Shown here: positions 1-9,124 of the stretch, piece after piece
Numbering within the stretch: the first letter of the stretch is position 1
Layout of the letters: the number at the start of each line of letters is the position of its first letter
NCBI RefSeq assembly: GCF_002252475.1
Contig: NZ_NNRK01000011.1
Coordinates: 87,360 to 151,359 of the forward strand
Direction of reading: 5' to 3'
Origin: Brucella rhizosphaerae
GTDB lineage: Bacteria; Pseudomonadota; Alphaproteobacteria; Rhizobiales; Rhizobiaceae
Length of the DNA stretch: 64,000 nt
The notes under the pieces: model-generated
What the model was told of the DNA's origin: nothing
What the model saw: only the letters and a program-made list of their open reading frames with translations
Database searches by the model: none
Translations under genes and position numbers: made by a program

Positions 1-2
1 TC

Positions 3-134
3 AGCTCCCAACGATCCAAAGACTGGTTTGATAAGGAGACTTTTCGCGGCCTTGCGCGTTTGCGAGGCATGGAATGTCGCGCACCTGAAACATATGCTGA
101 AGCATTTTACGCCTCCAAGATGAGAATCTTCTGA
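3..134 (+). CDS. 3' end of a PIG-L (LmbE)-type deacetylase, cut by the window edge
   Basis: An open frame runs from the window start to a TGA at 132-134 and encodes about 43 residues. The tail carries FRGLARLRG followed by YAEAFYA, which resembles the C-terminus of PIG-L/LmbE-family zinc-dependent N-acetylglucosamine deacetylases, where a YAEAF-like ending is common. The catalytic HPDD-type N-terminus lies outside the window, so activity and substrate cannot be judged. It converges on the broken lhgO gene, with about 55 nt between them. The identification rests on a short tail only. Confidence 0.55.
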   Translation, partial: SSQRSKDWFDKETFRGLARLRGMECRAPETYAEAFYASKMRIF

Positions 135-188
135 AATTCTGAAGATCGAACCAGCGCTTCTGTTAAAATGGCTAATGCTTCGATATTT

Positions 189-1394
189 CTAATCCTGCCC
201 AGTCTTTAAACGTTGCAATATCAGTTCTCCGATAGGGATGGCTGATGTCGCGGCCGGCGAGGGTGCATTGCACACATGCAAGGCTCGCTTCGTTTGTAAA
301 AACTTGAAGTCGTGAATAAGATTTCCGGTGTTAGAGACCGCCTGCGCCCTTATTCCTGCCCTGTAAGGGAGGAGGTCCTGCGCTTGAAGCGAGGGGCAGT
401 ATTTTCGACATTAATCAAGATAGCTGGATTTAAATACACTGTCCTTTACTTCCTGAATGCCGGATCGAAGGTTTTGCGAAATAACTTTCCAAAACCCGGG
501 GAACCGAGCGTAAGTGACGATATCATTCAGATTGGTGGAAAATTTAGCATAACCTTCGCGCGAAAGCCCGAGTACAGCATTAGGTCCCACGGTCACGGTT
601 CCGTCCATCATCGGCGTGAGATGAATCCCAAGAAATGGCATTGACGGATCTGGCACGGGATAGATCATCCGTTTAACCAGATTGTTCAGCTCCGGTTTGA
701 GTGCGTAGTATTCGCCCCGAAACGGTACAATTTGAAAGTCGACCGGCAAACCGGAGCGCTGCGCCAGGCGGTCCGCCTGAAGTCCAGCGCATGCAACGAC
801 ATAGCGGCTCTCCCAAACACCTTTATTGGTGTGAACGCGAATGCAATCGTTGCGCTCTTCGATGGAATTAACGTCTGCTCCCAGAATAATTGTAGCTCCG
901 CGCGCCTTAATCAGTTCGCCCATTGCTCTTGAAATGGCCCGATAGTCAACGATCCCGCTGTGCTCAACGAGTAAGGCTTTTAGCCCCGTTATGGCAGGCT
1001 CCATTTCGATCAGCTCTGATTGATTGATCAGTCTGCAACTGATCTGATTGGCTCCGGCATTTGCCTCAAGCGCACTGAGGCGTTGCAACTCATTGTCATT
1101 GGTCGCGACAACCAATTTTCCGGGCGTGCGATATGGAATATCGTGTGTTTCGCAAAAGTGCTTTGTTGCTCGTTCTCCAGCGCGACATAGTTGGGCCTTC
1201 AGACTGCCGGGTTGGTAATAGATGCCGGCATGAATGACACCGCTATTATGTCCGGTTTGGTGAGCGGCAAGCGAGTCCTCTTTTTCAAGCAGAAGAATGC
1301 GCGCGTCTGGATCGCTCTTGGTTATTGCCAGAGCGGTTGCCAGACCAACAATCCCACCTCCAACAATACAGTAATCGAACATATTCAAGCTCAA
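189..1394 (-). pseudogene. lhgO: L-2-hydroxyglutarate oxidase, interrupted by an in-frame stop
   Basis: The gene encodes a flavoprotein of the LhgO/L2HGDH family, which oxidises L-2-hydroxyglutarate to 2-oxoglutarate. The N-terminus shows the FAD-binding GGGIVGLATA fold, then LEKE and the HNSGVIHAGIYY motif typical of the family. Translation stops at TAA 411-413 after 327 residues, but the same frame continues for 73 more codons to TAG 189-191. That part encodes RKYCPSL, RAGIRAQAV and VCNAPSPAATSAIPIGE, the conserved LhgO C-terminus. The full length of about 401 residues fits the family. One base change (for example TTA to TAA) would explain the break. A 327-residue product would lack the C-terminal part of the FAD fold and is probably inactive. 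Stop-codon readthrough or a sequencing error are alternatives. Confidence 0.85.
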
Positions 1395-1572
1395 TATCGG
1401 TCACATGAAAACTACGTTATTAGTCACACACCCGATCCCAAGCGTCAACTTGACTTGGGTTTTCAATAATCCAGTCCGTGCCCGCTTTTGCAATTGCTTC
1501 AATGCTGGGCGCACGAATTCCGTTCGCAAGCTAAAAGTGCCTATCGCTCTTTCTCAGTTTCATCGGTAAGAT

Positions 1573-2280
1573 TCAGGTTCTCCTGACGCTTGCGCCACTT
1601 AAAAACAGTTTCCATGCTTGATCGAAGTAGCGTTGTTGCTCGTCAAACGACGAGAATGTGCTTTCTCCCAACATCGTTGAAATCAGCGGCTTTATTGACG
1701 TTGCGTAAAGCAACTGGTCGGCTGTAAACAGAGGGTCCTCTTCGCTCAGCAAGCCGTCAGACTGGGCCTGTGCAACCAATGTTGTAAATCGTTTCATTAT
1801 AGGATCTTGCGCGGAGGGAGTGGGTTTGATTGCCCCGGCAACGACTGCTTCGCTTAACGCTACACGATTAAGAGCGATCATTTGCGGTCTTAGGTTGATG
1901 GCCAATAATGCGAATGCGTAACGCCGCAGCCGTTCGAGCGACGTATCGGTAATCGCGAGCAGTCCATCCAGTTCGTTTATGACCTCAGATTGCAACCCTT
2001 GTATGAGATCTGCAAAGAGTGCGGCTTTGGAAGGATAACGGCGATAGATCGTATCCTTACCTGCACCACAGGATGCAGCGATCTGTTCCATTGACGTCGC
2101 GGCGAAGCCCTGCGCTGCGAATAGTCCGGCAGCGGTTTCAAGAATACGCCGATTAAGTTCTTCAACCGCTTGTTTGGATGGTCTTCCACCTCTGGATTTA
2201 CCGATGTTGTCGCCGGCTTTCCCTTTCAGGGAGTTCGACGAAACAGATGCTTTTTCTAAAGCGCGCTGATGCTGGGCCAT
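1573..2280 (-). CDS. TetR-family transcriptional regulator
   Basis: This is a DNA-binding repressor of the TetR family. The N-terminal helix-turn-helix reads ILETAAGLFAAQGFAATSMEQIA, then GAGKDTIYRRYPSKAALF. The C-terminal ligand domain resembles the AcrR/TetR_C type. The open frame could start as far upstream as 2415, but the ATG pair at 2283 and 2280 has AAGG upstream, so a 235-residue product from 2280 is preferred. It is divergent from the siderophore receptor operon, and a perfect palindrome lies between them. It probably represses itself and may control the receptor operon; both points are inference. Confidence 0.85.
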   Translation of the reverse strand: MAQHQRALEKASVSSNSLKGKAGDNIGKSRGGRPSKQAVEELNRRILETAAGLFAAQGFAATSMEQIAASCGAGKDTIYRRYPSKAALFADLIQGLQSEVINELDGLLAITDTSLERLRRYAFALLAINLRPQMIALNRVALSEAVVAGAIKPTPSAQDPIMKRFTTLVAQAQSDGLLSEEDPLFTADQLLYATSIKPLISTMLGESTFSSFDEQQRYFDQAWKLFLSGASVRRT

Positions 2281-2426
2281 CATCCTGCCTTTTAAGGGTT
2301 GGTGATCTGCCTTACGGGCTAATCCATTGGAATACTTTATATCCATTGAAAAACCAAACGCAACCGTACCGTTGCTGCGGCGCAACAGGAACTTTAATAT
2401 GAGTATAATAATCATAAATTATAACT

Positions 2427-2440
2427 GGACGATATCGTCC
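2427..2440. promoter_or_regulatory. Palindromic operator candidate between TetR and the siderophore operon
   Basis: GGACGATATCGTCC is a perfect 14-bp palindrome. The outer AAC/GTT bases also pair, with one mismatch, giving a 20-22 bp dyad of the size bound by TetR dimers. A minus-strand TATAAT lies at 2418-2423, so the dyad sits where it would block the tetR promoter. A plus-strand TATAAT is at 2404-2409. Confidence 0.6.
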
Positions 2441-2493
2441 CGTTTTGATAGTTGGTGTTTGCACCTGCTAAACATGGGACTGGATTACGGGCG

Positions 2494-4641
2494 ATGGCAA
2501 CTAAGATACGGCACGTCTTTCTTTTGACGACAACCAGTTTTCTGGCTCTGTCGAGCTGGTCTCTGGCACAGGAGCCAGCGATCAAACTGGAAACAGTTGT
2601 TGTCGAGAGGGAGATCAACTCTCCAGACAGCGGCGAGCGTATCTTCGATCCAAAATCGCAGTCTGCGACAAAAACCAGCACTCCGGTTCTTGAAACTCCA
2701 CAATCGGTGACGACGGTCACGCGCAAGCAGCTGGACGAGCAGAACCCGCAAACAGTTAGTGAGGCACTGCGTTATACAGCCGGTGTACTTTCTGACCGGG
2801 ATTCCAATACGCGTTATGACTCGATCTTTCTGCGCGGATTTGGAGCTTTTGGCACAGCTACCAACTACGTCAACTATCTCGACGGACTGAAACTTCCGCG
2901 TGGTCAGGCCTTTGCCCAGACATCCATTGATCCTTATTTGCTTGATCGAGTTGATGTTATCAAGGGACCTTCGGCTTTGCTTTACGGTCAGATAAGCCCA
3001 GGTGGATTGGTCAATCAGGTCAGCCGGAAACCATCAGCAGAGCCATTCAACGAAGTTCGTATACAGGGTGGTACGAATAGTCGGATTCAAAGCGGGTTGA
3101 CTTCGCGTGGACCTCTGACACAGGATGGCGCTTTGCAATATGGCATCAGCATGATTGGTCGCCACTCTGGAACAGCATATGATGATGTAGACGAAGAACG
3201 CTTCGGCATAGCACCTTCTTTAAACTGGCAACCCGATGCAGATACCACGTTCACAATTTCGGGATACTACCAGAAAGACCCGAAGGGTGGATATTTCAAC
3301 TCGCTCTATCCGCGCTTTCTGGCACCCATCGCTTATCAAAATTATCTTGATCGTCACCTCAATATTGGTGATCCCGATTTCGATTCTTTTGAGCGTGAGC
3401 AATATGGTATTGGTTATAGTCTGGAGCATCGTTTCAATGATACGCTGACGGTAAGATCAAACCTGAGATACTCGCATGTAGAGACAGATTTTCGATCACT
3501 GCAAATGTCGGCACCTATCGATGCCAATGGTTTAATATCTCGACACGCCCTTCGTTCAATTGAAAGCGCAGGGGGTCTTTCTTTTGATAATCAAGCACAG
3601 TTTGATTTTAAGACTGGAGCTATTGAACACAAGCTTCTAACAGGAATCAATTATCAGAATTCCAAAAGCGACTGGGAATATCAGTTTGGATCAGCCCCAC
3701 CGCTTGATGTTACAAATCCTGTGTATGGCTTGCCTATTGGACCACTTACTCCAATTATCAATAGCGGCCAGAAACTGCGACAAACCGGCATTTATGCGCA
3801 GGACCAGTTAAGCTTCGGTGGGTTCAGGGCTGTATTGGGCGTTCGCCATGACTGGACCGAGCAGAACACAGACAATCGCCTGGCGGCGACGACATCAGAC
3901 CAGTCAAGTGAAGCTACGAGCTACAGAGCGGGCTTACTTTATTTGTTCGATAATGGCTTGGCACCTTATGCGAGTTACTCGACTTCATTTGAGCCGAATG
4001 TTGGTGTGGATTCGGGTGGAAATCCTTTTGTGCCGAGTAAGGCGCAGCAGTATGAGATTGGTTTGAAATATCAGCCTACAGGCTTCGACGCTCTTTTCAC
4101 TGTTTCTGCATTTGATATCCGTCAGCAGGATGCTCTGGTGCCTGATACACTCGGCTTCAACGTGCAGGAAGGCGAGATCAGATCCCGTGGGTTGGAACTT
4201 GAAGCGCGAGGGAATTTGACGCCAGCTTTTGAGGTAGTTGGCGCTTTTACATTGCTCGATACAAAAGTCACAGAAACCATTGTTGCCGCCAATATAGACA
4301 AGCGACCACAAGCGGTGCCTGACTATTTTGGATCGGTATGGGGGAATTACACGTTTCTGGGTGGCGCACTTGAAGGATTGACTCTTGGTGGTGGCGTACG
4401 GTTTGTTGGCGCCAGTTATGCCGACAATGCCAATACAGTCAAAGCAGATGCATACACTCTCGTTGACGCCGCTTTACGATACGATTTCGGTGTAAAAACA
4501 CCAAGTCTGAAAGGACTTGAAGGCACCCTCAACGTTACGAACTTGTTTGATAAGGATTACTATTCAAGTTGCAGTTCTAACTTCTATTGCCAGTTTGGCA
4601 ATGGTCGACAGGTTTTGGCCGGGCTGAACTATAAATGGTAA
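2494..4641 (+). CDS. TonB-dependent siderophore receptor
   Basis: This outer-membrane gated porin of the FhuA/FoxA-type siderophore receptor family imports ferric siderophore with energy from TonB-ExbBD. The chosen ATG at 2494 (715 residues) gives a clean signal peptide ending ALSSWSLAQ; an upstream start at 2452 would put 14 extra residues before it. A TonB-box-like LETVVVE follows the signal peptide. The plug shows ETPQSVTTVTRKQL, SIFLRGFG, DRVDVIKGPSALLYGQ and PGGLVNQVSRKP. A beta-barrel follows, ending in an aromatic residue (LNYKW) as outer-membrane barrels do. The stop overlaps the next gene by 7 nt. Hydroxamate substrate is likely from the plug type but not proven. Confidence 0.93.
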   Translation: MATKIRHVFLLTTTSFLALSSWSLAQEPAIKLETVVVEREINSPDSGERIFDPKSQSATKTSTPVLETPQSVTTVTRKQLDEQNPQTVSEALRYTAGVLSDRDSNTRYDSIFLRGFGAFGTATNYVNYLDGLKLPRGQAFAQTSIDPYLLDRVDVIKGPSALLYGQISPGGLVNQVSRKPSAEPFNEVRIQGGTNSRIQSGLTSRGPLTQDGALQYGISMIGRHSGTAYDDVDEERFGIAPSLNWQPDADTTFTISGYYQKDPKGGYFNSLYPRFLAPIAYQNYLDRHLNIGDPDFDSFEREQYGIGYSLEHRFNDTLTVRSNLRYSHVETDFRSLQMSAPIDANGLISRHALRSIESAGGLSFDNQAQFDFKTGAIEHKLLTGINYQNSKSDWEYQFGSAPPLDVTNPVYGLPIGPLTPIINSGQKLRQTGIYAQDQLSFGGFRAVLGVRHDWTEQNTDNRLAATTSDQSSEATSYRAGLLYLFDNGLAPYASYSTSFEPNVGVDSGGNPFVPSKAQQYEIGLKYQPTGFDALFTVSAFDIRQQDALVPDTLGFNVQEGEIRSRGLELEARGNLTPAFEVVGAFTLLDTKVTETIVAANIDKRPQAVPDYFGSVWGNYTFLGGALEGLTLGGGVRFVGASYADNANTVKADAYTLVDAALRYDFGVKTPSLKGLEGTLNVTNLFDKDYYSSCSSNFYCQFGNGRQVLAGLNYKW

Positions 4642-5774
4642 AACCGACACGTATAGACAGGCGCACCTTTTGTGGTGCGCTTCTTTTGGGAGGGCTGATA
4701 GCCAGCTCGCCGACCTCGGCTACTATACAGCGGACCGTCACGGATATGGCTGGTCGCAAAGTGCAGCTATCCGGGGTTCCGAAGCGAATTATTCTGCTGG
4801 AAGCAAGAGACATTGTCAGCATGGCACTCATCCATCCTGATCCTGCATCGTTGGTTGTGGGATGGGCAGCTGTCGATCGTATCGATAGTGGTGCCTTGCA
4901 GCAGAGCTTTGAAAAAGGCAGACGGATCGAAATCGTGGGTAAACAGACCCCGGATACGATTTCAATTGAAGGCCTGATCAGCTTGTCCCCTGATCTTGTG
5001 GTTGCCACGTCGTTTATGGCACCTTTGGTGGATGATGATCTGCTGGTGCAACGTCTGGAACGTGCAGGGATACCCGTCATATTCAGTGATCTTTCCAGCA
5101 ATACGACAACTGATAAGAACGCAAAGACCGACACAATTCTCGACATGCACAGACAAATGACGATGTGGGGAGAGGTGCTCAACGCAAACGAGAGAGTTTC
5201 AGCTTTTATAAGCTTCTTTGATGCACACCTGAAGGATGTCCTTAGGCGTTTAAACGGTGCTCAGTCGGTAACCACATATCTTGAAGTTCAGTCTACTGTT
5301 GATGATTGTTGCTGGGCGGCGGGAACAAAAATTTGGGGCGAGCTTTTAAAGCTTGCGGGTGGAAAGACTTTGCCTGACGTCACAGCACCCTGGTTTCAGA
5401 AACTTCAGCTCGAATACCTGCTATCTACACCCAATGACGTTTATATTGCTTCAGGTGGTGGCTGGGATGCTGGTGGGCGTCCGGCAATCGGGCCGGGCCT
5501 TGATAGTGCCAAGGGTCGTGAAGGTTTGCGTCGGCTCACCGAAAGAACGGGATTTGATCAGATTCCAAGCGTCAGGAATGGAAAGGTTCACGGCATCTGG
5601 ACTGGTCTCATAGCCATATCACCGCTTAATATAGTCTTCATCGAGGTGGTTGCAAAGTGGCTGCATCCCGAACTCTGCGGAGACTTGGATCCTGCGGCCA
5701 CGTTAGCCGAAATCAATCATAATTTTCTGAGCACTCCAATCGATGGGCCGCTTTGGGTCTCGTTGCAGGAGTGA
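4635..5774 (+). CDS. Periplasmic iron-siderophore binding protein (FecB/FhuD-like)
   Basis: The protein is a substrate-binding component of the TroA/FepB superfamily, 379 residues. The N-terminus has RRTFCGALLLGG, a twin-arginine-like signal with a hydrophobic stretch to about residue 30. The mature part starts with TVTDMAGRKVQLSGVPKRIIL, the usual opening of this family, and continues with ISIEGLISLSPDLVVA. It overlaps the receptor gene by 7 nt, so translation is probably coupled. No inner-membrane permease or ATPase follows, so it must pass its ligand to a transporter encoded elsewhere, or support periplasmic iron release. Confidence 0.88.
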   Translation: MVKPTRIDRRTFCGALLLGGLIASSPTSATIQRTVTDMAGRKVQLSGVPKRIILLEARDIVSMALIHPDPASLVVGWAAVDRIDSGALQQSFEKGRRIEIVGKQTPDTISIEGLISLSPDLVVATSFMAPLVDDDLLVQRLERAGIPVIFSDLSSNTTTDKNAKTDTILDMHRQMTMWGEVLNANERVSAFISFFDAHLKDVLRRLNGAQSVTTYLEVQSTVDDCCWAAGTKIWGELLKLAGGKTLPDVTAPWFQKLQLEYLLSTPNDVYIASGGGWDAGGRPAIGPGLDSAKGREGLRRLTERTGFDQIPSVRNGKVHGIWTGLIAISPLNIVFIEVVAKWLHPELCGDLDPAATLAEINHNFLSTPIDGPLWVSLQE

Positions 5775-5777
5775 CAG

Positions 5778-6905
5778 ATGATGCCCCAAAAGCCAACGAA
5801 GCGTACCTACTCGGCAGTTGCCGAAATCGATTTTCCAAAGATTGAGCAGTTTCTGACGCCGATCCTAACGTCGATTGCTACACATGATATGAATGTGGTT
5901 CCAGAGGCACAGGGCTACAAAGTGTCGTCGCCGTTTGGAAATGCGCGACTTTTTGTGGAGGATGGTCGTCTTAAGCTCGCTGTTGAGACCGAAACTTCGC
6001 AGGCGCTTAATCGACTGAAGCATGCTCTTGTCGGACCTATTTCATTTATCGCGGCCAGTGAAAGGCTTAAAATTGAATGGGTTGGAGATGAAACCGGTTA
6101 CACTTTACTGGAAGACTTGCGTATTCTGCGAGTGAAAAGTGTCAGGCATCTGAACCCGAAAATGCTGCGAATTGTTTTTACTGGTGAGGGTCTGGAGCAT
6201 TTTGATCGCAACGACCAAATTCACTGCAGGTTGATATTTCAACCGAAAGATGTCGTCTTGCCGGAATGGCCCGTACTAGATGATCGGGGCCATATCATCT
6301 GGCCTCAACAGCGGAAGCTGACCACACGCGTTTATACCATTCGTGCGATCGACAGCGTGCATGGTGAAATCACGATCGACTTCGCACTACATTGCAATGC
6401 AGGTCCTGCAACCCAATGGGCCATCGATGCTTCTGAGGGTGATATGGTGGGTATCGTGGGTCCCGCCGCCGATGGCTTCAAGTGGGCGCGATTTTATGTT
6501 CTGATGGGGGATGAAACGGGATTACCCGGCATCGCACGTATCCTTGAAACATTGGATGAGCATGCAACAGGTATAGGTTTTATTGAAATGGATGGGCCTT
6601 CCGGGATTCAGACATTAAAGAAGCCGTCTGGCTTTGAAGTGAATTGGCTTTTTCGCGGGGAGGCAGCGGCTGGGACAACAACACTCCTCCCTAAAGCATT
6701 GGCATCAGTCAATTGGCCAGCTGATCTCGATGAAGTGTTTTTCTGGGGTGGCTGTGAACACAGCGCCTTTCGAGCGATACATCAGTATTTACGCTATGAG
6801 TTGAAACTTCCCCGCGCTAATCAGGTGCTATACTCACACTGGCATCGTTCGCTGAACGAAGAACAGATCGTAGAAATTGGTGGCGAGGCATATCTTCCAG
6901 AGTGA
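5778..6905 (+). CDS. Siderophore-interacting ferric reductase with N-terminal DUF2218 domain
   Basis: This 375-residue cytoplasmic flavoprotein belongs to the SIP/ViuB family, which reduces ferric siderophores to free Fe2+. The first ~100 residues (AVAEIDFPKIEQFL to IGPISFIAASERLKIEW region) fit DUF2218, often fused to SIP proteins. The middle (RTYTIR-like TTRVYTIRAID and FALH) is the FAD-binding 9 domain. The C-terminal half (FYVLMGDETGLPGIARILE, then EVFFWGGCEHSAFRAIHQYLR) is the SIP NAD(P)H-binding domain. AGGAG lies 6 nt before the ATG, and the gene begins 3 nt after the binding-protein gene, so the three form one operon. Confidence 0.9.
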   Translation: MMPQKPTKRTYSAVAEIDFPKIEQFLTPILTSIATHDMNVVPEAQGYKVSSPFGNARLFVEDGRLKLAVETETSQALNRLKHALVGPISFIAASERLKIEWVGDETGYTLLEDLRILRVKSVRHLNPKMLRIVFTGEGLEHFDRNDQIHCRLIFQPKDVVLPEWPVLDDRGHIIWPQQRKLTTRVYTIRAIDSVHGEITIDFALHCNAGPATQWAIDASEGDMVGIVGPAADGFKWARFYVLMGDETGLPGIARILETLDEHATGIGFIEMDGPSGIQTLKKPSGFEVNWLFRGEAAAGTTTLLPKALASVNWPADLDEVFFWGGCEHSAFRAIHQYLRYELKLPRANQVLYSHWHRSLNEEQIVEIGGEAYLPE

Positions 6906-6918
6906 GCACACCTTTTTG

Positions 6919-6948
6919 TATCCATTCGCCTCTGAGGGCGAATGGATA
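6919..6948. terminator. Hairpin between convergent siderophore and opine-type operons
   Basis: A perfect 12-bp stem (6919-6930 with 6937-6948) and a 6-nt loop lies between the plus-strand reductase stop (6905) and the minus-strand RidA stop (6977). The U-tract is poor on both sides, so it may work as a weak bidirectional terminator. Confidence 0.5.
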
Positions 6949-6976
6949 TGTGTTTAGCCAAATCGATGCTTTGCTC

Positions 6977-7321
6977 TTACTTGTGCGCAGAAACGACGAT
7001 CTCAATAAGTGTGTCACCCCCGAGATCAGCGACGCCAACCGTTGCACGGGTTGGGAGAGCTTCCGGACCAACCCATGCCTTCCAGACGGCGTCCATTTCG
7101 GGCTTCTTTTCGAGGTTTGTAACGAATACGGTCGCGGTCAAAAGTCTGGTTTTATCTGTCCCTGCTTCCGCCAGATATTGATCGATCTTTGTCAGTATCT
7201 CCCGGGTCTGCCCAGCCATATCGAGACTTTCGTCATCGCAGGTGGTGCCACCAACATAAACAATGCCATTGTGCTCGACAACGCGATGCATAATTGGTGT
7301 GCGTAGATAACGTTCAGTCAT
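6977..7321 (-). CDS. RidA family protein (enamine/imine deaminase)
   Basis: A 114-residue YjgF/YER057c/UK114 (RidA) protein. RidA enzymes hydrolyse reactive enamine/imine intermediates produced by PLP enzymes and amino-acid oxidases. The start at 7321 is set by AGGA upstream and by the usual family length; a longer frame reaching 7606 would run into the upstream oxidase gene. PTRATVGVADLGGDTLIEI near the end contains the arginine and the closing strand typical of the family. It is the last gene of the oxidase operon, which fits removal of imines formed by the flavin oxidases. Confidence 0.9.
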   Translation of the reverse strand: MTERYLRTPIMHRVVEHNGIVYVGGTTCDDESLDMAGQTREILTKIDQYLAEAGTDKTRLLTATVFVTNLEKKPEMDAVWKAWVGPEALPTRATVGVADLGGDTLIEIVVSAHK

Positions 7322-7343
7322 TTCCAGGTCCTTTCGTTGGAAG

Positions 7344-8822
7344 TTACAGTTCGCCCGGATTTTCACCGGTGACGGCAAAAATGGCGTCCTTGGTATGAGG
7401 AAGTGCAGCGATCTCATGCAGAGGCACAGGTTTGACCGGCATACGCAGGCGATATGTACCCACGGCCTCAGGAGCGCGCTGCTGAGTATCAGCCAGTATT
7501 TCAGTGATGGTTGAGGAACACATGCGGCCCTGACATGGCCCCATGCCGCACCGCAACATTGTTTTGAGCTGGTTGGGTCCGACGACATTAAGCGCTGCGG
7601 CATCACGAACTTGGCCTGCGGTTATTTCTTCGCAGCGGCAAACTACGGTAGCGCGGTTCGTCGGTGCCCGAAATGAAAGGCTCGGTTGATAAAGTGTATC
7701 AATGAAACTCCGCCCGCGCGTAAGCTTCCGTCGGTGGCGCTGTAGTGCGGAGAGGGTGAGGTCAATTTCTGCAGTTTTGTCAGTCAGAAGCTCACGACAA
7801 ATGGTGAGAGCCGCAATGCGTCCCGAAACTTCAGCTACAAGTGCGCCTCCGATACCACTGCCATCACCCGCCACAAAAACTGCTTGAAGAGAAGAGCGGC
7901 CATACTGATCGATTTGGGGTTGAAAACATCTCTGCTGCTCATTCCATATCAGTTCACATCCGGTCGCATTGCTGAGATTGTTATTGGGAATGACGCCCTG
8001 ATGGAGAAAGATGCTGTCGATATCGATCTCTTGTGTTGAACCTTTGGTGGTAAACCGAACAGTTCTCGCTTTATCGACACCCAGTATCTCAATTGTCTCT
8101 ACACTCGAATGAATAGGGACGGAGCGTCGAACCTTGTTGAGCAGCGACAGACCCTTGATGGCATATGCTGACATCAGGAACGAAGGCAGATGAGAAATTG
8201 CCTTCATCCAGTTTGCACGCGGGGTGGTGTCGAGGATGGCCGCAATGGTCCCGCCAGCTTCAAGCACCTGAGCGGCGAAAAGATAAAGCAGGGGTCCTGT
8301 ACCCGCTAAAACGACCCTGCCGTCAGGCACAAGTCCTGACGATTTTAGTGCAATCTGTGCAGCACCAATTGTCATAACGCCGGGGAGCGTCCATCCGGCA
8401 ACAGGCATCGGACGTTCAATCGCGCCCGTAGCGAAGATCACGCGCCCGGCTCGGATAACACGACTTTTACCGGCCTTGGAGATGCGTAGTTCCACTGGTG
8501 CGGTCTTGTCTTGTTCCTGCTGTTCTACACTCCACACCAAGGCTTGCCCGACATAAGATGCATCGCTTGCCAGAAAGGCATTCAGAATGTCTGTGCCGTG
8601 CCAATAATCTTCGCCCAGAAATGCACGTTTTGAAGGTGTGTTTGTCTCAATCCCACGGTAGATCTGCCCACCTGCCGCAGGATTTTCGTCAAAGAGAATT
8701 GTTCGAACACCTCGAGCGGACGCTTCTGTAGCCGCTGCCATGCCCGCAGGTCCGGCGCCCACAATAGCCACATCGTAGAACGGATCAGTACCGTATATAT
8801 CGGCAATTTTGTTGAGCGCCAT
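7344..8822 (-). CDS. FAD/NAD(P)-dependent oxidase subunit with C-terminal Fe-S domain (HcnB/OoxA-like)
   Basis: This 492-residue protein is the alpha-type subunit of heterotrimeric opine oxidase / D-hydroxyproline dehydrogenase / HcnABC-like enzymes. The N-terminal FAD site is VAIVGAGPAGMAAATEA near residue 20, followed by GGQIYRG. A second nucleotide-binding site (RVVLAGTGPLLYLFAAQ) lies near the middle. The C-terminus has a BFD-like cysteine cluster with C395, C397, C425 and C430 (CRC then CGMGPC). It is 2 nt downstream of the ferredoxin-like subunit gene. The exact substrate is not readable from sequence. Confidence 0.87.
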   Translation of the reverse strand: MALNKIADIYGTDPFYDVAIVGAGPAGMAAATEASARGVRTILFDENPAAGGQIYRGIETNTPSKRAFLGEDYWHGTDILNAFLASDASYVGQALVWSVEQQEQDKTAPVELRISKAGKSRVIRAGRVIFATGAIERPMPVAGWTLPGVMTIGAAQIALKSSGLVPDGRVVLAGTGPLLYLFAAQVLEAGGTIAAILDTTPRANWMKAISHLPSFLMSAYAIKGLSLLNKVRRSVPIHSSVETIEILGVDKARTVRFTTKGSTQEIDIDSIFLHQGVIPNNNLSNATGCELIWNEQQRCFQPQIDQYGRSSLQAVFVAGDGSGIGGALVAEVSGRIAALTICRELLTDKTAEIDLTLSALQRHRRKLTRGRSFIDTLYQPSLSFRAPTNRATVVCRCEEITAGQVRDAAALNVVGPNQLKTMLRCGMGPCQGRMCSSTITEILADTQQRAPEAVGTYRLRMPVKPVPLHEIAALPHTKDAIFAVTGENPGEL

Positions 8823-8824
8823 CT

Positions 8825-9124
8825 TCAGAAGCCCTCATCAGTTTTGCGCGCGCCCGTCTGTGACGAGATACGCATGCCGTCACGGACCACAGTCATGCAG
8901 GCCTGTCGGTTTTCAACGCCGTCAACTTTCACCAAACACTCGAAACAGACGCCCATCAAGCAGTAGGGCGCCCGGGCCTGATTACCCACCACGCTTTTAC
9001 GCAGGGTGTTAATTCCTTCTGCCAGAAGTGCCGCTGCTACCGTCTGTCCCGCACCGACCTCATAAGGCAATCCATCAAATATGATAGCAACTGTATCGAC
9101 TGGCTTCTCAGTTTGTCTGAACAT
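8825..9124 (-). CDS. Small [2Fe-2S] subunit of the heterotrimeric oxidase (HcnA-like)
   Basis: A 99-residue ferredoxin-fold protein with plant-type [2Fe-2S] cysteines C55-x4-C60-x2-C63-x12-C76 (YCLMGVCFEC, later QAC). It should carry electrons within the oxidase complex. The start at 9124 is set by a strong GGAGG; the longer open frame to 9214 lies inside the upstream oxidase gene. It overlaps that gene by 17 nt, so translation is probably coupled. Confidence 0.88.
   Translation of the reverse strand: MFRQTEKPVDTVAIIFDGLPYEVGAGQTVAAALLAEGINTLRKSVVGNQARAPYCLMGVCFECLVKVDGVENRQACMTVVRDGMRISSQTGARKTDEGF

Noticed and set aside
1437..1459. Dyad CCCAAG..TCAA-C-TTGA..CTTGGG upstream of lhgO
   Set aside because: The arms differ by a 2-nt insertion, the gene is broken and no regulator is adjacent; too weak to call an operator.
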